A stretch of 64,000 bases of DNA, from the NCBI RefSeq assembly GCF_000829195.1, contig NZ_AP013294.1, positions 2,553,001 through 2,617,000 of the forward strand, in the 5' to 3' direction. This DNA comes from Bacillus sp. OxB-1. GTDB lineage: Bacteria > Bacillota > Bacilli > Bacillales_A > Planococcaceae. Each line of letters begins with the position of its first letter. Position 1 is the first letter of the stretch. The notes beneath the pieces are model-generated. The model was not told the origin of the DNA. It searched no databases and was given only the letters and a program-made list of their open reading frames with translations. Both the position numbers and the translations under genes were made by a program. Shown in pieces: positions 51,354 to 61,194 of this stretch.

Positions 51354-52430
51354 GTGAAACGACCAGTAATCCTATTGACGGGAGGCGGCACCGCGGGCCA
51401 TGTGTCCGTGAACGAAGCGCTGATCCCGGTATTCAACGAAAGAGGATATGATATCCATTATATAGGATCCCATGAAGGCATTGAAAAAGAATTGATCGGT
51501 GAAGGGCATCCCGATGTGACATACCATGCCATACAGAGCGGCAAGCTCCGGAGATATTTTTCCATGAAAAATATGACGGATCCGTTTCGGATCGGGGCAG
51601 GCGTCATGCAGGCGTTCTCCATCATCCGCAAAGTCCGTCCGGAAATCATCTTTTCCAAAGGGGGATTCGTCTCGGTCCCGGTTGTCTTGGCAGCCAAACT
51701 GGCAAGAATACCGGTAGTCATTCATGAATCGGATGTCACCCCGGGCTTGGCGAACAGACTGGCGTTACCTTTTTCCAAACATATTTTCACTGTGTTCGAG
51801 AAAACATTGGACTATGTTCCTGCGGGGAAAGCGACTTGCACGGGGGCTGTCATCCGACCTGAACTATTCGATGGTGTCCGGGAGCAAGGGCTCCGATATG
51901 CAGGTCTTGACGGGTTGAAGCCGGTCCTCCTAATCATGGGAGGAAGCCAGGGGTCGGCAGTCATCAATGACGCTCTCCGAAAAGAATTGCCGGGCATCTT
52001 GGAACGATATGATGTGATTCATTTATGTGGAAAAGGGAATATAGATGAAGAGCTTGAAAGTACGCCGGGCTATACGCAGTTCGAATACGTTACAGAAGGG
52101 TTGCCCCATCTTCTCGCGGCTGCCGATTTTGCGGTATCCAGAGCAGGTTCGAATGCCATTTTCGAATTACTGGCCCTGCATAAGCCGATGTTGCTGATCC
52201 CGTTATCAGCAGCCAAAAGCAGAGGCGATCAGATTTTGAATGCATCTTTATTCGAGTCGTTGGGTATTGCTCTTGTTCTCCAAGAGGAAGAAATCGGGAA
52301 GCGTACCATGTTGGAAGAGTTTGCTATATTGGAGCGCGAAAAGGATCGGTTGCTAGAGAACATGAAGCAGACCGAGCATCCAAAAATCCCGGAAGACATG
52401 GCGGAAATGATTCTGATGTACCGAAATTAG
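51354..52430 (+). CDS. murG: UDP-GlcNAc:undecaprenyl-PP-MurNAc-pentapeptide transferase MurG
   Basis: A 358-residue membrane-associated glycosyltransferase making lipid II from lipid I. GT-B signatures: ILLTGGGTAGHVSVNEAL at the N-terminus, FSKGGFVSVPVVLAA, HESDVTPGLANR, LLIMGGSQGSAVIN and SRAGSNAIFELLALHKPMLLIPL. The start is GTG at 51354 with GAGGTG 9 bases before. In Bacillus murG lies in the division/cell-wall cluster; here it stands between a MATE gene and odhA, as in Staphylococcus. Whether another murG copy exists elsewhere is not visible. Confidence 0.94.
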   Translation: MKRPVILLTGGGTAGHVSVNEALIPVFNERGYDIHYIGSHEGIEKELIGEGHPDVTYHAIQSGKLRRYFSMKNMTDPFRIGAGVMQAFSIIRKVRPEIIFSKGGFVSVPVVLAAKLARIPVVIHESDVTPGLANRLALPFSKHIFTVFEKTLDYVPAGKATCTGAVIRPELFDGVREQGLRYAGLDGLKPVLLIMGGSQGSAVINDALRKELPGILERYDVIHLCGKGNIDEELESTPGYTQFEYVTEGLPHLLAAADFAVSRAGSNAIFELLALHKPMLLIPLSAAKSRGDQILNASLFESLGIALVLQEEEIGKRTMLEEFAILEREKDRLLENMKQTEHPKIPEDMAEMILMYRN

Positions 52431-52503
52431 CCTAATAGGCTAAAGGACATTGGATTTCAGAATTTTGATAGTTGCATTCTTTGTGAAAGAGGTGTAAGGT
52501 AAT

Positions 52504-52528
52504 TCGGGACAAAATGTTAAAGTCCCGA
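52504..52528 (+). repeat. Hairpin in the odhA leader region
   Basis: TCGGGAC / GTCCCGA (52504-52510, 52522-52528), 11-base loop, no T-run. It lies about 100 bases before odhA and may be an operator or a weak murG terminator. Confidence 0.45.
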
Positions 52529-52623
52529 CGCTAAACCCTTTCAGTTATTAGGTTTGCATGGTAATATTAATAAGGATAAAAAATTACACAATATGCCGAA
52601 CGGCAATGTGGAGGTCATTTTAC

Positions 52624-55428
52624 ATGTCGAACAATGTTGGCTCCTCCCCGTATGCAGAATTTACGGGTCCTAACCTTGGGTATGTCATGGAGATGTATGA
52701 AGTCTTCAAAACAGACCCAGAAGCAGTCGATGCTGAACTTGCCGAAATGTTTAGACGTTTCGGTGCACCGGATTTTGGCACCACCCAACAAGAAGCAGTT
52801 GTTGGAGAAGTGAGTCCAGGCAATTTTGGAAAGGTATTGTCCGCTTATAAGTTGCTCGATGCTATACGTACATACGGACATCTTGCAGCGGATATCTATC
52901 CATTGAACGATCGTCCAAAGGATTCATCTCGAATCGAGCTGACTTATTATGGATTGACCGAAAACGATCTTCGGGAAATGCCTGCAACACTGTTTTTCAA
53001 ACAACCTCCGGTGGGTATCGATAACGGATTGGACGCTGTAAATCATTTGAGGTCGCTCTATACAGGGAAAATCGCCTATGAGTTTGCACATATTATCGAC
53101 GAAGAGGAACGGAATTGGATCCAAGCGAAAATTGAAAATGGAGAGATTACTGTAACTCTTTCCGCAGAAGAGAAAAAGGCCCTTCTGGAGCGGTTGACGA
53201 GAATTGAAGGGTTCGAGAAATTTATCCACCGTACATTCGTCGGAGCGAAACGATTCTCTATTGAAGGACTAGATACGCTTGTAGTCCTGCTGGAAGAGCT
53301 CGTCCGCCGTTCCGAAGATGAAAATATGAAAAAAATGTTGATCGGAATGGCCCATCGCGGCCGTCTGAACGTTCTTACACATATCCTCAATAAATCATAT
53401 GAAATGATGTTTGCACAATTTGCAGGTGTTCCGGACGAACCATTCTTGCCTGAAGACGGTTCGCTGCAAGTGACGCGCGGCTGGTTCGGGGATGTGAAAT
53501 ATCATATGGGTGCCCTATACAAAGGACAATCGGGTATGGAGCGTTTCCTTGCATACAACCCGTCCCACTTGGAAGTCGTCAATCCGGTCATTGCTGGACA
53601 GACGAGAGCTGCTCAGGAAACAACAGATAGCCCCGGCATTCCGGAACAGGATACGAAAGCGGCGTACGCCATCATGATTCACGGAGATGCCGCATTCCCA
53701 GGACAGGGAATCGTGCCGGAGACATTCAACTTCAGCCGTGTCCGCGGATTCCAGACTGGCGGTTCGATCCATATCATTGCTAACAATATGATCGGCTTCA
53801 CAACCGAATACTACGACTCTAGGTCGACTCATTACTCTTCCGATCCTGCAAAAGGTTATGAAGTGCCGGTCCTGCATGTCAATGCGGACTGCCCTGAATC
53901 GGTGATCGCTGCAGCTGCGTTCTCATTCGAATACCGTACAAAGTTTGGAAAAGATATCCTGATCGATTTGATCGGATACCGCCGTTACGGACATAACGAA
54001 ATGGACGAGCCGCTCGTGACGAACCCGTTGATGTATCACGGCATCCACCAGCACTTGACAGTCCGGGAATTGTACGGGAAAAAACTTGTCGCTGAAAACG
54101 TCATGACGGATGAAGAAGTGACGAAGCTTGACACCGATGTGTACGCTACTATGCAAAAGGCGTATGACAATGTGAAAGAGCATTCTACGAAAGCGGAGCC
54201 GGTTTCAAATGAGACGCCGGATTATGTCCTGGCAGGCTATCCGAGAGATTTGGAAACGGGAGTGGAAGAAGCGACGATTCGTCGTATGAATGAAGAGCTT
54301 CTAACGTATCCGGAAGACTATCATGTGTTCGGTAAATTGGAACGCATTCTGAAGCGCCGGGAAGATCCGTTCAAAGGGAAAGGGAAGATCGATTGGGCGC
54401 ACGCTGAAGTGCTCGCATTCGGATCCATCCTTCAAGACGGCAATCCGATCCGCATGTCCGGCCAAGATGTGCAGCGTGGGACGTTCGCTCACCGCCATCT
54501 GGTCCTTCATGATGAGAAAACAGGGGAGGAATACGTGCCGCTTCATCATATCAGCGGTTCCAAAGCGTCCTTTGTGGCGTATAACAGCCCATTGACCGAA
54601 GCTGGAATCGTTGGTTACGAGTTCGGGTACAATTTGGAAGATCCGAAAGCACTGTCGATTTGGGAGGCGCAATATGGCGACTTCTCCAATATGGCTCAAG
54701 CAATGTTCGACCAGTTTGTATCGGCCAGCTATTCGAAATGGGGACAACAATCGGGATTGGTCATGCTATTGCCACACGCATACGAAGGACAAGGCCCTGA
54801 GCACTCCAGCGCCCGCATCGAACGGTATTTGCAATTATGCGCCGAAAACAACTGGACTGTTGCGAACCTTTCCAGCGCGGCGAACTATTTCCACATTTTG
54901 CGCCGCCAAGCGAAAATGCTCGGTGATAAATCAATGCGTCCGCTCGTTATCGCATCTCCTAAATCGCTCCTTCGCCACCCATTGGTCGGTGCGGACGTGA
55001 CCGATTTGACAGAGGGCTACTTCCAGACTGTTCTGGAACAGCCGGGCACTGGAAAGAACGTCGATAAAGTGAAGAAAATTTTATTCGCAAGCGGAAAAAT
55101 GGCGATCGATCTTGCGGAGCGGGTGAAAGATGGCACAGGTTACGATCATCTTCACATCATCCGTGTTGAGCAATTGTATCCATTCCCATCCGAGAAAATT
55201 GCGGAGATCATTGCACGCTACCCGAAAGCGAAAGAGCTTGTGTGGGTGCAGGAAGAGCCGAAAAACATGGGGACATGGGGCTTTGCGAACAATTATATCC
55301 GCGAATTGGCAGGCAACAAGAAAATTTCTTACGTAGGACGGATCCACCGTTCCAGCCCTTCCGAAGGAGACGGGGAATCGCATAAAATCGAGCAGAACCG
55401 TATTATTGAGGAAGCACTCAAGAAGTAA
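52624..55428 (+). CDS. odhA: 2-oxoglutarate dehydrogenase E1 component OdhA
   Basis: A 934-residue thiamine-diphosphate enzyme that decarboxylates 2-oxoglutarate in the TCA cycle and passes the succinyl group to the E2 lipoyl. Cofactor region: MIHGDAAFPGQGIVPE and IIANNMIGFTT; substrate region MGMAHRGRLNVL reads IGMAHRGRLNVL here. The C-terminal transketolase-like half has LLPHAYEGQGPEHSSARIERYL. The ATG at 52624 has GGAGG 10 bases upstream. odhB follows after 68 bases. Confidence 0.97.
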   Translation: MSNNVGSSPYAEFTGPNLGYVMEMYEVFKTDPEAVDAELAEMFRRFGAPDFGTTQQEAVVGEVSPGNFGKVLSAYKLLDAIRTYGHLAADIYPLNDRPKDSSRIELTYYGLTENDLREMPATLFFKQPPVGIDNGLDAVNHLRSLYTGKIAYEFAHIIDEEERNWIQAKIENGEITVTLSAEEKKALLERLTRIEGFEKFIHRTFVGAKRFSIEGLDTLVVLLEELVRRSEDENMKKMLIGMAHRGRLNVLTHILNKSYEMMFAQFAGVPDEPFLPEDGSLQVTRGWFGDVKYHMGALYKGQSGMERFLAYNPSHLEVVNPVIAGQTRAAQETTDSPGIPEQDTKAAYAIMIHGDAAFPGQGIVPETFNFSRVRGFQTGGSIHIIANNMIGFTTEYYDSRSTHYSSDPAKGYEVPVLHVNADCPESVIAAAAFSFEYRTKFGKDILIDLIGYRRYGHNEMDEPLVTNPLMYHGIHQHLTVRELYGKKLVAENVMTDEEVTKLDTDVYATMQKAYDNVKEHSTKAEPVSNETPDYVLAGYPRDLETGVEEATIRRMNEELLTYPEDYHVFGKLERILKRREDPFKGKGKIDWAHAEVLAFGSILQDGNPIRMSGQDVQRGTFAHRHLVLHDEKTGEEYVPLHHISGSKASFVAYNSPLTEAGIVGYEFGYNLEDPKALSIWEAQYGDFSNMAQAMFDQFVSASYSKWGQQSGLVMLLPHAYEGQGPEHSSARIERYLQLCAENNWTVANLSSAANYFHILRRQAKMLGDKSMRPLVIASPKSLLRHPLVGADVTDLTEGYFQTVLEQPGTGKNVDKVKKILFASGKMAIDLAERVKDGTGYDHLHIIRVEQLYPFPSEKIAEIIARYPKAKELVWVQEEPKNMGTWGFANNYIRELAGNKKISYVGRIHRSSPSEGDGESHKIEQNRIIEEALKK

Positions 55429-55496
55429 ACCGGCATCCGAACCGATAGGGACAGTTTGTGCACCGTGATAACGGTAGACCAGAGGAGGAATATATA

Positions 55497-56723
55497 GTGG
55501 CAGAGATCATAGTACCAGAATTAGCAGAGTCGATTACAGAAGGAACGATTGCGCGTTGGTTGAAACAGCCTGGCGAAACGGTGGAGAAAGGCGAATTCAT
55601 CGTTGAGCTTGAAACAGACAAGGTGAACGTGGAAGTCATCTCCGAGGAAGCGGGAGTCGTCCAAGAACTCCTTGCAGCGGAAGGCGACACAGTGGAAGTT
55701 GGCCAAGTCATCGCGACTGTCGGAGCAGGTTCAGGAGCTCCAGCAGCACCGGCCCCAGCAGCTGCAGAAACGGCGGCACCGAAAGCGGAAGAAGCCGCAG
55801 CGCCGGCAGCTGCACCAGCAGCCGCGACTGAAGATGGAACGGCTGATCGTACGATTGCAAGTCCAGCTGCACGTAAACTGGCACGTGAAAAAGGAATCGA
55901 TTTATCGGCAGTTTCGCCGGTCGATCCGATGGGGCGTGTACGCGTGCAGGACGTCGAAGCACATGGGACAGCACCGAAAGCACCAGCAGCTCCTGCACCA
56001 AAAGCGGCAACACAACAAGACGATGGTCGTATCACTCGTGAGAAAATGACGCGCCGCCGTCAGACAATCGCGAAGCGTCTGTTGGAAGTAAAACAATCTA
56101 CAGCGATGTTGACGACGTTCAATGAAATTGATATGACGAATGTAATGGAACTCCGTTCGCGGAAAAAAGACCAATTCTTTGAGCAGAACGATGTCCGTCT
56201 TGGATTCATGTCATTCTTCACGAAAGCAGTTGTCGCGGCGTTGAAAAAATATCCGTACGTCAACTCGGAAATCGACGGGGATGAAATCCTCCTCAAAAAT
56301 TATTATGATATCGGGATTGCCGTGTCGACAGAAGGCGGACTCGTTGTACCGAACGTCGTCGATGCAGACCGTAAGAACTTTGCGGAAATCGAAGCAACGA
56401 TTGGTGAACTTGCCGTAAAAGCACGTGACAACAAGTTGACGATCGCTGACATGACAGGCGGTTCATTCACCATCACAAACGGTGGTGTGTTTGGTTCCTT
56501 GATGTCAACACCGATTCTTAACGGTACGCAAGTCGGAATCCTCGGCATGCACACGATCCAAAAGCGCCCGGTTGCCGTAGGCGATCAAATCGAAATCCGT
56601 CCGATGATGTACGTGGCGCTTTCGTATGACCACCGTGTCATCGATGGCAAAGATTCCGTAGGATTCTTGAAAATGGTCAAAGAATTGATTGAGAATCCGG
56701 AAGATCTTCTCCTCGGTTCTTAA
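55497..56723 (+). CDS. odhB: Dihydrolipoyl succinyltransferase E2 component OdhB
   Basis: A 408-residue E2 core protein of the 2-oxoglutarate dehydrogenase complex. Lipoyl domain (1-80) with the lipoylated Lys42 in ETDKVNVE; Ala/Pro-rich linker (about 82-120); E1/E3-binding domain ([16 protein letters not shown] to [10 protein letters not shown]); second linker; catalytic domain with the active His-Arg-Asp of [11 protein letters not shown] near the end. GTG start at 55497 preceded by GAGGAGG. A terminator follows. The E3 gene is not in this window. Confidence 0.97.
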   Translation: MAEIIVPELAESITEGTIARWLKQPGETVEKGEFIVELETDKVNVEVISEEAGVVQELLAAEGDTVEVGQVIATVGAGSGAPAAPAPAAAETAAPKAEEAAAPAAAPAAATEDGTADRTIASPAARKLAREKGIDLSAVSPVDPMGRVRVQDVEAHGTAPKAPAAPAPKAATQQDDGRITREKMTRRRQTIAKRLLEVKQSTAMLTTFNEIDMTNVMELRSRKKDQFFEQNDVRLGFMSFFTKAVVAALKKYPYVNSEIDGDEILLKNYYDIGIAVSTEGGLVVPNVVDADRKNFAEIEATIGELAVKARDNKLTIADMTGGSFTITNGGVFGSLMSTPILNGTQVGILGMHTIQKRPVAVGDQIEIRPMMYVALSYDHRVIDGKDSVGFLKMVKELIENPEDLLLGS

Positions 56724-56734
56724 GCCAACCAAAC

Positions 56735-56765
56735 AATCGGCCCATTCAAATTTGGGCCGATTTTT
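56735..56765 (+). terminator. Terminator of odhAB
   Basis: AATCGGCCCA / TGGGCCGATT (56735-56744, 56753-56762) followed by Ts. Confidence 0.88.
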
Positions 56766-56797
56766 CCCTATTCCGAATGATTGGAGGATGTGCTCCT

Positions 56798-56995
56798 ATG
56801 AAATTCACCCATTGGGCGGAAGCGCCTACATTGCGAAAAGTCGTCTGCCGACATGCAGATGCGGAGAAATATGTAGTGACAAATGTACTAACCCCTGGCA
56901 AAGACTATGAAGTGAAAAATGAAACGGACGAGTTCGTATTCATCATCGATAACAGCGGAAAAGTCGGCGGCTATTACAAAAGATACTTTGAATAA
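56798..56995 (+). CDS. Conserved small Bacillales protein (DUF6501-like)
   Basis: A 65-residue protein: MKFTHWAEAPTLRKV..., RHADAEKYVVTNVLTPGKDY and IIDNSGKVGGYYKRYF. It matches a short conserved family of bacilli whose function is unknown; the domain assignment is from memory. GGAGG is 10 bases before the ATG at 56798. It lies between two terminators as its own unit. Confidence 0.75.
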   Translation: MKFTHWAEAPTLRKVVCRHADAEKYVVTNVLTPGKDYEVKNETDEFVFIIDNSGKVGGYYKRYFE

Positions 56996-57002
56996 TTCAT
57001 TT

Positions 57003-57034
57003 CCCGACACGGTTTGACCGATGTCGGGTTTTTT
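57003..57034 (+). terminator. Terminator of the small conserved gene
   Basis: CCCGACA / TGTCGGG (57003-57009, 57022-57028) followed by TTTTTT. Confidence 0.85.
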
Positions 57035-57081
57035 GGCTGATCGGGCAAAGCGAATGCAAGGAATAAACAGGAGGATTGTAG

Positions 57082-57969
57082 ATGGAATCCATTATTGAGC
57101 TTGAAAAACAACAGCGCACTTCCCGGTCGTATGGGGAAGAAGACCGAGTATTGATACAAGAAGGTGGATATATTTCACCTGACCCCTATTTATGGGAAGA
57201 TATCTTGATCGGCATCACGTTACGAAACCCTGTGTTGCTGAAAGGGCCATCCGGAGCAGGGAAGACGAGGTTGGCACAGTCCGTGTCCGCCTATTTCCAA
57301 CAGCCGATGCAAAGCATCAACTGTTCGGTGGATCTTGATGCGGAAGCCTTGCTCGGATTCAAGACGATCGTCCGACAAGCTGGAGAGATGATAATCGATT
57401 TTGTCGAAGGGCCTGTCGTCCAGGCGATGAAGAAAGGACATATTCTTTACATTGATGAAATCAATATGGCGAGGCCTGAAACGCTGCCGATTTTGCATAG
57501 TGTCCTGGACCACCGACGGATGCTCACCAATCCGTTTACGGGGGAAGTGATCCACGCCCATGATGATTTTACTGTCATCGCTGCCATCAACGAAGGCTAT
57601 GTCGGAACTTCTCCGATGAATGAAGCCTTGAAAAACCGTTTCGTCTCGTATTCCGTTCCATATATCGCAGGCGAACAGCTGGAGCAAGTGTTACGCAATG
57701 CGCATCCATCCGCTTCGGATACTCAAATAGCACTATTCCTTCAAATTGGAAATGACTTGAAAAAGCAAGTTGTCAACGGCTTATTATCCGACGAAGCCGC
57801 TTCCATCCGAAGCTTGCTTGATGCGTTAGGCTTGGCGAATCATATGCCGATCGACCGTGCGATCCGATACGCTATCGCAGAAAAGCTGGAAGATCCGATT
57901 GAACGGGATCTCGTCATGGAATTGGTAGGAACCTGGGTGCCTTCCAGCCGAGTGGGGCAATCTGAATGA
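57082..57969 (+). CDS. yojN: MoxR/NorQ-type AAA ATPase YojN
   Basis: A 295-residue AAA+ ATPase of the MoxR/NorQ class. Walker A LKGPSGAGKTRLAQ (about residue 52), Walker B HILYIDEINMA, sensor 1 TVIAAINEGY and the arginine-finger region NEALKNRFVSY. These ATPases act with a VWA-domain partner to mature or remodel a metalloenzyme or membrane complex; here the partner gene follows with a 4-base overlap (ATGA). As in Bacillus, the pair sits beside odhAB, but no client such as a nitric oxide reductase is encoded nearby. Confidence 0.9.
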   Translation: MESIIELEKQQRTSRSYGEEDRVLIQEGGYISPDPYLWEDILIGITLRNPVLLKGPSGAGKTRLAQSVSAYFQQPMQSINCSVDLDAEALLGFKTIVRQAGEMIIDFVEGPVVQAMKKGHILYIDEINMARPETLPILHSVLDHRRMLTNPFTGEVIHAHDDFTVIAAINEGYVGTSPMNEALKNRFVSYSVPYIAGEQLEQVLRNAHPSASDTQIALFLQIGNDLKKQVVNGLLSDEAASIRSLLDALGLANHMPIDRAIRYAIAEKLEDPIERDLVMELVGTWVPSSRVGQSE

Positions 57970-59870
57970 CAAAGATGAACCGGTTCATCCAATTCAATGA
58001 TGAGACCGTCGACGCCAAAACGTATCTCTTATATGAGCGCCTGGCTAGGGCATTGGCGGACGCCCCTTTTTTAGAATTGACGGAACGCAAGTTGGTGGAG
58101 TTTCGGCCCCAGGAAGGGATCATTTCCATGAGTGTCTTTTGGCGGCATCGAGAAGAAGGGATTGTCCATGCCGGCCGGCTGTCGGATATTTATTTATTGA
58201 CGGCAGGGTTTTGGAAGGGATTCGACGTGCGTGCCTGGGTCCAATTTTCAAAGGATTTTCAGCACCATCCGTTGCGGAGATTAGCATCAGAGCTATTGCT
58301 CATGCTGGAAGAGTTCCGGTTCATTGATTTGATCCAGGAAGAGCGACCGGGGACGATGTCCGCTTTTCAAGTGCGGGTGGAAGCGTACCGGAAATTTCAT
58401 CATGACCAGCTAGTCGCGAACCATCAGAAAGGTTTTTTGGCTGATGCTTTGCTTAATGAATTATTTCTTGCGTTATATGAAGGGATGTTCACCCGGGCTG
58501 CGATTGATTGGTCGGACCATAACCTCGATTGGGGACGTGTCCTTTCCTTATGGCAACTCGCTTATGACGGAAAGAGTACAGAAGCGCAAGCCGGTGTCGT
58601 CCGCCGTATGATGGAAATGGTGGAAGAGTCGATCAGCAAAGATTTGCTGCACCAATACTATGTTCTAGGCGATGCGATTACCGAGGAGACGGCTAAGTTC
58701 CATTATCATCAAGGGATGGCAGATGCCGAAACAGGAGAAGTCGGAACGAAAGAAACGATCGAGGAAGTATTCCGATCCTGGCATCGGGAAAGCGAGGATG
58801 AGTCGGGAGTCCATTTGGAATATGAGCTGGAGCACGGGCGATCGGGTAGAAGCGATTCAACTGGAGCAAATCCGGGCGATGAACAGGCGGAAATTGAAGA
58901 AGTGGGTTTCGGAGGGTCGAAAGGCGACAGGAAAGACGTGTCGGCTGACGGAGAAGAGAAACCGGAAAGACGTGAGAAGAGCCAGTCGGCTGGTACGATG
59001 TTCGGCAAGGAGCATGTAAATGTCGTCTATGAGGAAAAACGGATCCAAGTCGTGAATGAAGTGGAGAACCGCAACCGTTTGGATCAGTGGAGGGACGAGC
59101 AGAAGCCGTTTGTCCGGGCGTTCGTCCAAGAGATGAAAAAACGGATGGAGCTGAAACGGGATGCCAGACGGGAACGGCTTATGAAGGGCAGATTGTCCAG
59201 CAATTTGATGACTTTATTTCTGGATGAGCGGCCCCGGCCTTTTTACCGCAAAAATGCGCCATCTACGAAATTGGATGCCAGTTTCGGCTTGTTGGTCGAT
59301 GGGTCCGCTTCGATGCTCGACAAATTGGAGGAAACGAAAAAAGCGGTACTCCTCTTCCATGATGTATTGCGTCAGTTGGAAATACCACATGAAATCTCAT
59401 CTTATTATGAAGATGCGTATAGCGCCACGAAGGAACGGCAGCCGAATGTGTTCGAACGGATGCATACTTTTCGAGATCGCAATCGGGATGATGGGCTCGC
59501 CATTCTATCATTTGATGCAAATGAAGACAATCGGGATGGTTTTGCCATTCGGTGGATGGCCAATCGGCTCGCAGAACGGCCCGAGAAGCATAAGTTTCTA
59601 CTCGTTTTCTCGGATGGGGAGCCCTCTGCATTCGGCTACGACCGGAATGGAATCGTGGATACCGCGGAGGCGGTGATGGAAACGGAAAAACGGGGCATTT
59701 CCGTCATCCACCTATTTCTATCAGCCGAAGAGCCGAGCGAAGACCAGAAAGCCGTATTCAGCATGATGTTCGGCAATAAAACCGCATCTTCCGAATCAGT
59801 CGAAAGTTTCGCCGACCAGACGCTGCGAATCTTACGGAAATTGTTGGCCATTGTTATCCGGACTACTTGA
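57966..59870 (+). CDS. yojO: VWA-domain protein, NorD-like, YojO
   Basis: A 634-residue partner of the MoxR ATPase. The C-terminal VWA domain (about 430-630) has an intact MIDAS motif in GLLVDGSASMLDKLEETK, plus the second motif LAILSFDANEDN and the third around VFSDGEPSAFGY. The N-terminal 250 residues are helical; residues about 270-360 are a highly charged, low-complexity linker (for example EEKPERREKSQSAG). Matches YojO/NorD, whose client is unknown in bacilli. Confidence 0.88.
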   Translation: MTKMNRFIQFNDETVDAKTYLLYERLARALADAPFLELTERKLVEFRPQEGIISMSVFWRHREEGIVHAGRLSDIYLLTAGFWKGFDVRAWVQFSKDFQHHPLRRLASELLLMLEEFRFIDLIQEERPGTMSAFQVRVEAYRKFHHDQLVANHQKGFLADALLNELFLALYEGMFTRAAIDWSDHNLDWGRVLSLWQLAYDGKSTEAQAGVVRRMMEMVEESISKDLLHQYYVLGDAITEETAKFHYHQGMADAETGEVGTKETIEEVFRSWHRESEDESGVHLEYELEHGRSGRSDSTGANPGDEQAEIEEVGFGGSKGDRKDVSADGEEKPERREKSQSAGTMFGKEHVNVVYEEKRIQVVNEVENRNRLDQWRDEQKPFVRAFVQEMKKRMELKRDARRERLMKGRLSSNLMTLFLDERPRPFYRKNAPSTKLDASFGLLVDGSASMLDKLEETKKAVLLFHDVLRQLEIPHEISSYYEDAYSATKERQPNVFERMHTFRDRNRDDGLAILSFDANEDNRDGFAIRWMANRLAERPEKHKFLLVFSDGEPSAFGYDRNGIVDTAEAVMETEKRGISVIHLFLSAEEPSEDQKAVFSMMFGNKTASSESVESFADQTLRILRKLLAIVIRTT

Positions 59871-59993
59871 AGCAGGGAGCGTACAGTGTCAAAAATGATC
59901 GGCCAGTAGACTATGTTATGCTGGAATAAATGACTTCTTCCAACCGTTGATTTTCGTTCCGAGCGGCCGCTTTTTGGCATAAGAACCTAATTA

Positions 59994-60020
59994 AAAACCG
60001 CCCTCAGCTTGGGCGGTTTT
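59994..60020. terminator. Terminator between yojO and yaaN
   Basis: AAAACCGCCC / GGGCGGTTTT (59994-60003, 60011-60020), usable by both converging transcripts, stronger for yaaN. Confidence 0.82.
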
Positions 60021-61194
60021 GTGTTTTATCATGGACAGCGAGAAGACGCTGTTTCAATTCTTCTTCCATTCGTCCGATTTCGATTTCGGCCGCTTTTCGT
60101 TTCGCGCGTCCATCTGCTTGGATGACGAGTGTTTCTTCGATCGTCTGGATCAGATTTTCCTGTGTTTTCTTCAATGTCTCGATTTCAATGATGCCGCGTT
60201 CATTCTCTTTCGCGGTTTCAATTGAGTTGATTTTCAACATTTCCGAGTTTTTCAGCAGGAGATCATTCGTCGTTTTCGTTACAAGTTTTTGCGACTCGAC
60301 CGCTTTCGCTTGACGGTTCAAAGTCAAGGCGATGGCGATCTGATTTTTCCACAGCGGGATTGACGTCATGATGGACGCTTGGATTTTTTCCGCCAATGTT
60401 TGGTTCGTCTGCTGGATCATCCGGATTTGCGGAGCACTTTGGATCGTAATTTGTCTCGACAATTGTAAATCGTATGTCCGTTTCTCCAACCGGTCCAAAA
60501 ATTGAGCCATATCGTTCACTTCTTGGAAATCCATTTGGTCATTGGATAATTCCGCTTTCCGGCGCAGCTCGGGGAGGATGACATTGGCGATTTCATCCCG
60601 TTTCAACTCCGCAGCTGCAATGTAGACATTCAACGCTTGGAAATATGTTTTATTCTGTTCGTATAAATTGTCGAGCATCTGTACATCATCAAGCAAGCCC
60701 CGTTTCGAATGCTCCAATTGGATGCCGATCCGGTCGATTTGCGTACTCAATTTCTGATACTTCGTCATCATCTCTTGGATCGACCTCGACACTTTACCGA
60801 ACAGCCGGCCGAGAGGGGACTTTTTCTTCTCGCTTAAGTCATCAGGGTCGATCTCGGACAATTTGTCCATCAGGTCTTTCAACACATCGCCGACAGGTCC
60901 GATATCCTTACTTTGTACGTGATCGAGCATTTGATGGGAGAAGCGTGACAACTCGCCTTGTGCATTGGCGCCGTATGTCAGAATCGCTTCGTAGTTGCCA
61001 ACCGGAATCTGATCGGCCAACTGTTTCGCCTTCTCGCGCTCTTCCGGCGATAACCGATCCATCAACTTGGTGCCCGCACTCACTTCGTTCGTCTGCATTT
61101 CTTTCGGCAATAAAGGTTCCTGCATATCGAACGGGTTGTCTAATAGATCGTCGAAAGTCTTCACTTCATGTTTTGTTACCTCATTTTGAGTCAT
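60004..61194 (-). CDS. yaaN: TelA-family toxic anion resistance protein YaaN
   Basis: A 396-residue soluble, mostly helical protein of the TelA family (YaaN/YceH in Bacillus), linked to tolerance of tellurite and cell-envelope antibiotics in some species. Long heptad-rich stretches (about 120-380) predict coiled coils; the family core includes IRMIQQTNQTLAEKIQASI and VPLWKNQ-like IPLWKNQIAIALTLNRQ. AAGGAG lies 9 bases before the ATG. It overlaps the xpaC gene by 14 bases, giving the conserved xpaC-yaaN pair. Molecular function is unknown. Confidence 0.9.
   Translation of the reverse strand: MTQNEVTKHEVKTFDDLLDNPFDMQEPLLPKEMQTNEVSAGTKLMDRLSPEEREKAKQLADQIPVGNYEAILTYGANAQGELSRFSHQMLDHVQSKDIGPVGDVLKDLMDKLSEIDPDDLSEKKKSPLGRLFGKVSRSIQEMMTKYQKLSTQIDRIGIQLEHSKRGLLDDVQMLDNLYEQNKTYFQALNVYIAAAELKRDEIANVILPELRRKAELSNDQMDFQEVNDMAQFLDRLEKRTYDLQLSRQITIQSAPQIRMIQQTNQTLAEKIQASIMTSIPLWKNQIAIALTLNRQAKAVESQKLVTKTTNDLLLKNSEMLKINSIETAKENERGIIEIETLKKTQENLIQTIEETLVIQADGRAKRKAAEIEIGRMEEELKQRLLAVHDKTQNRPS

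Noticed and set aside
59955..59985. AGCGGCCGCTTTTT as a terminator of yojO
   Set aside because: The stem is only a short palindrome without a loop; the hairpin at 59994-60020 is the better candidate.
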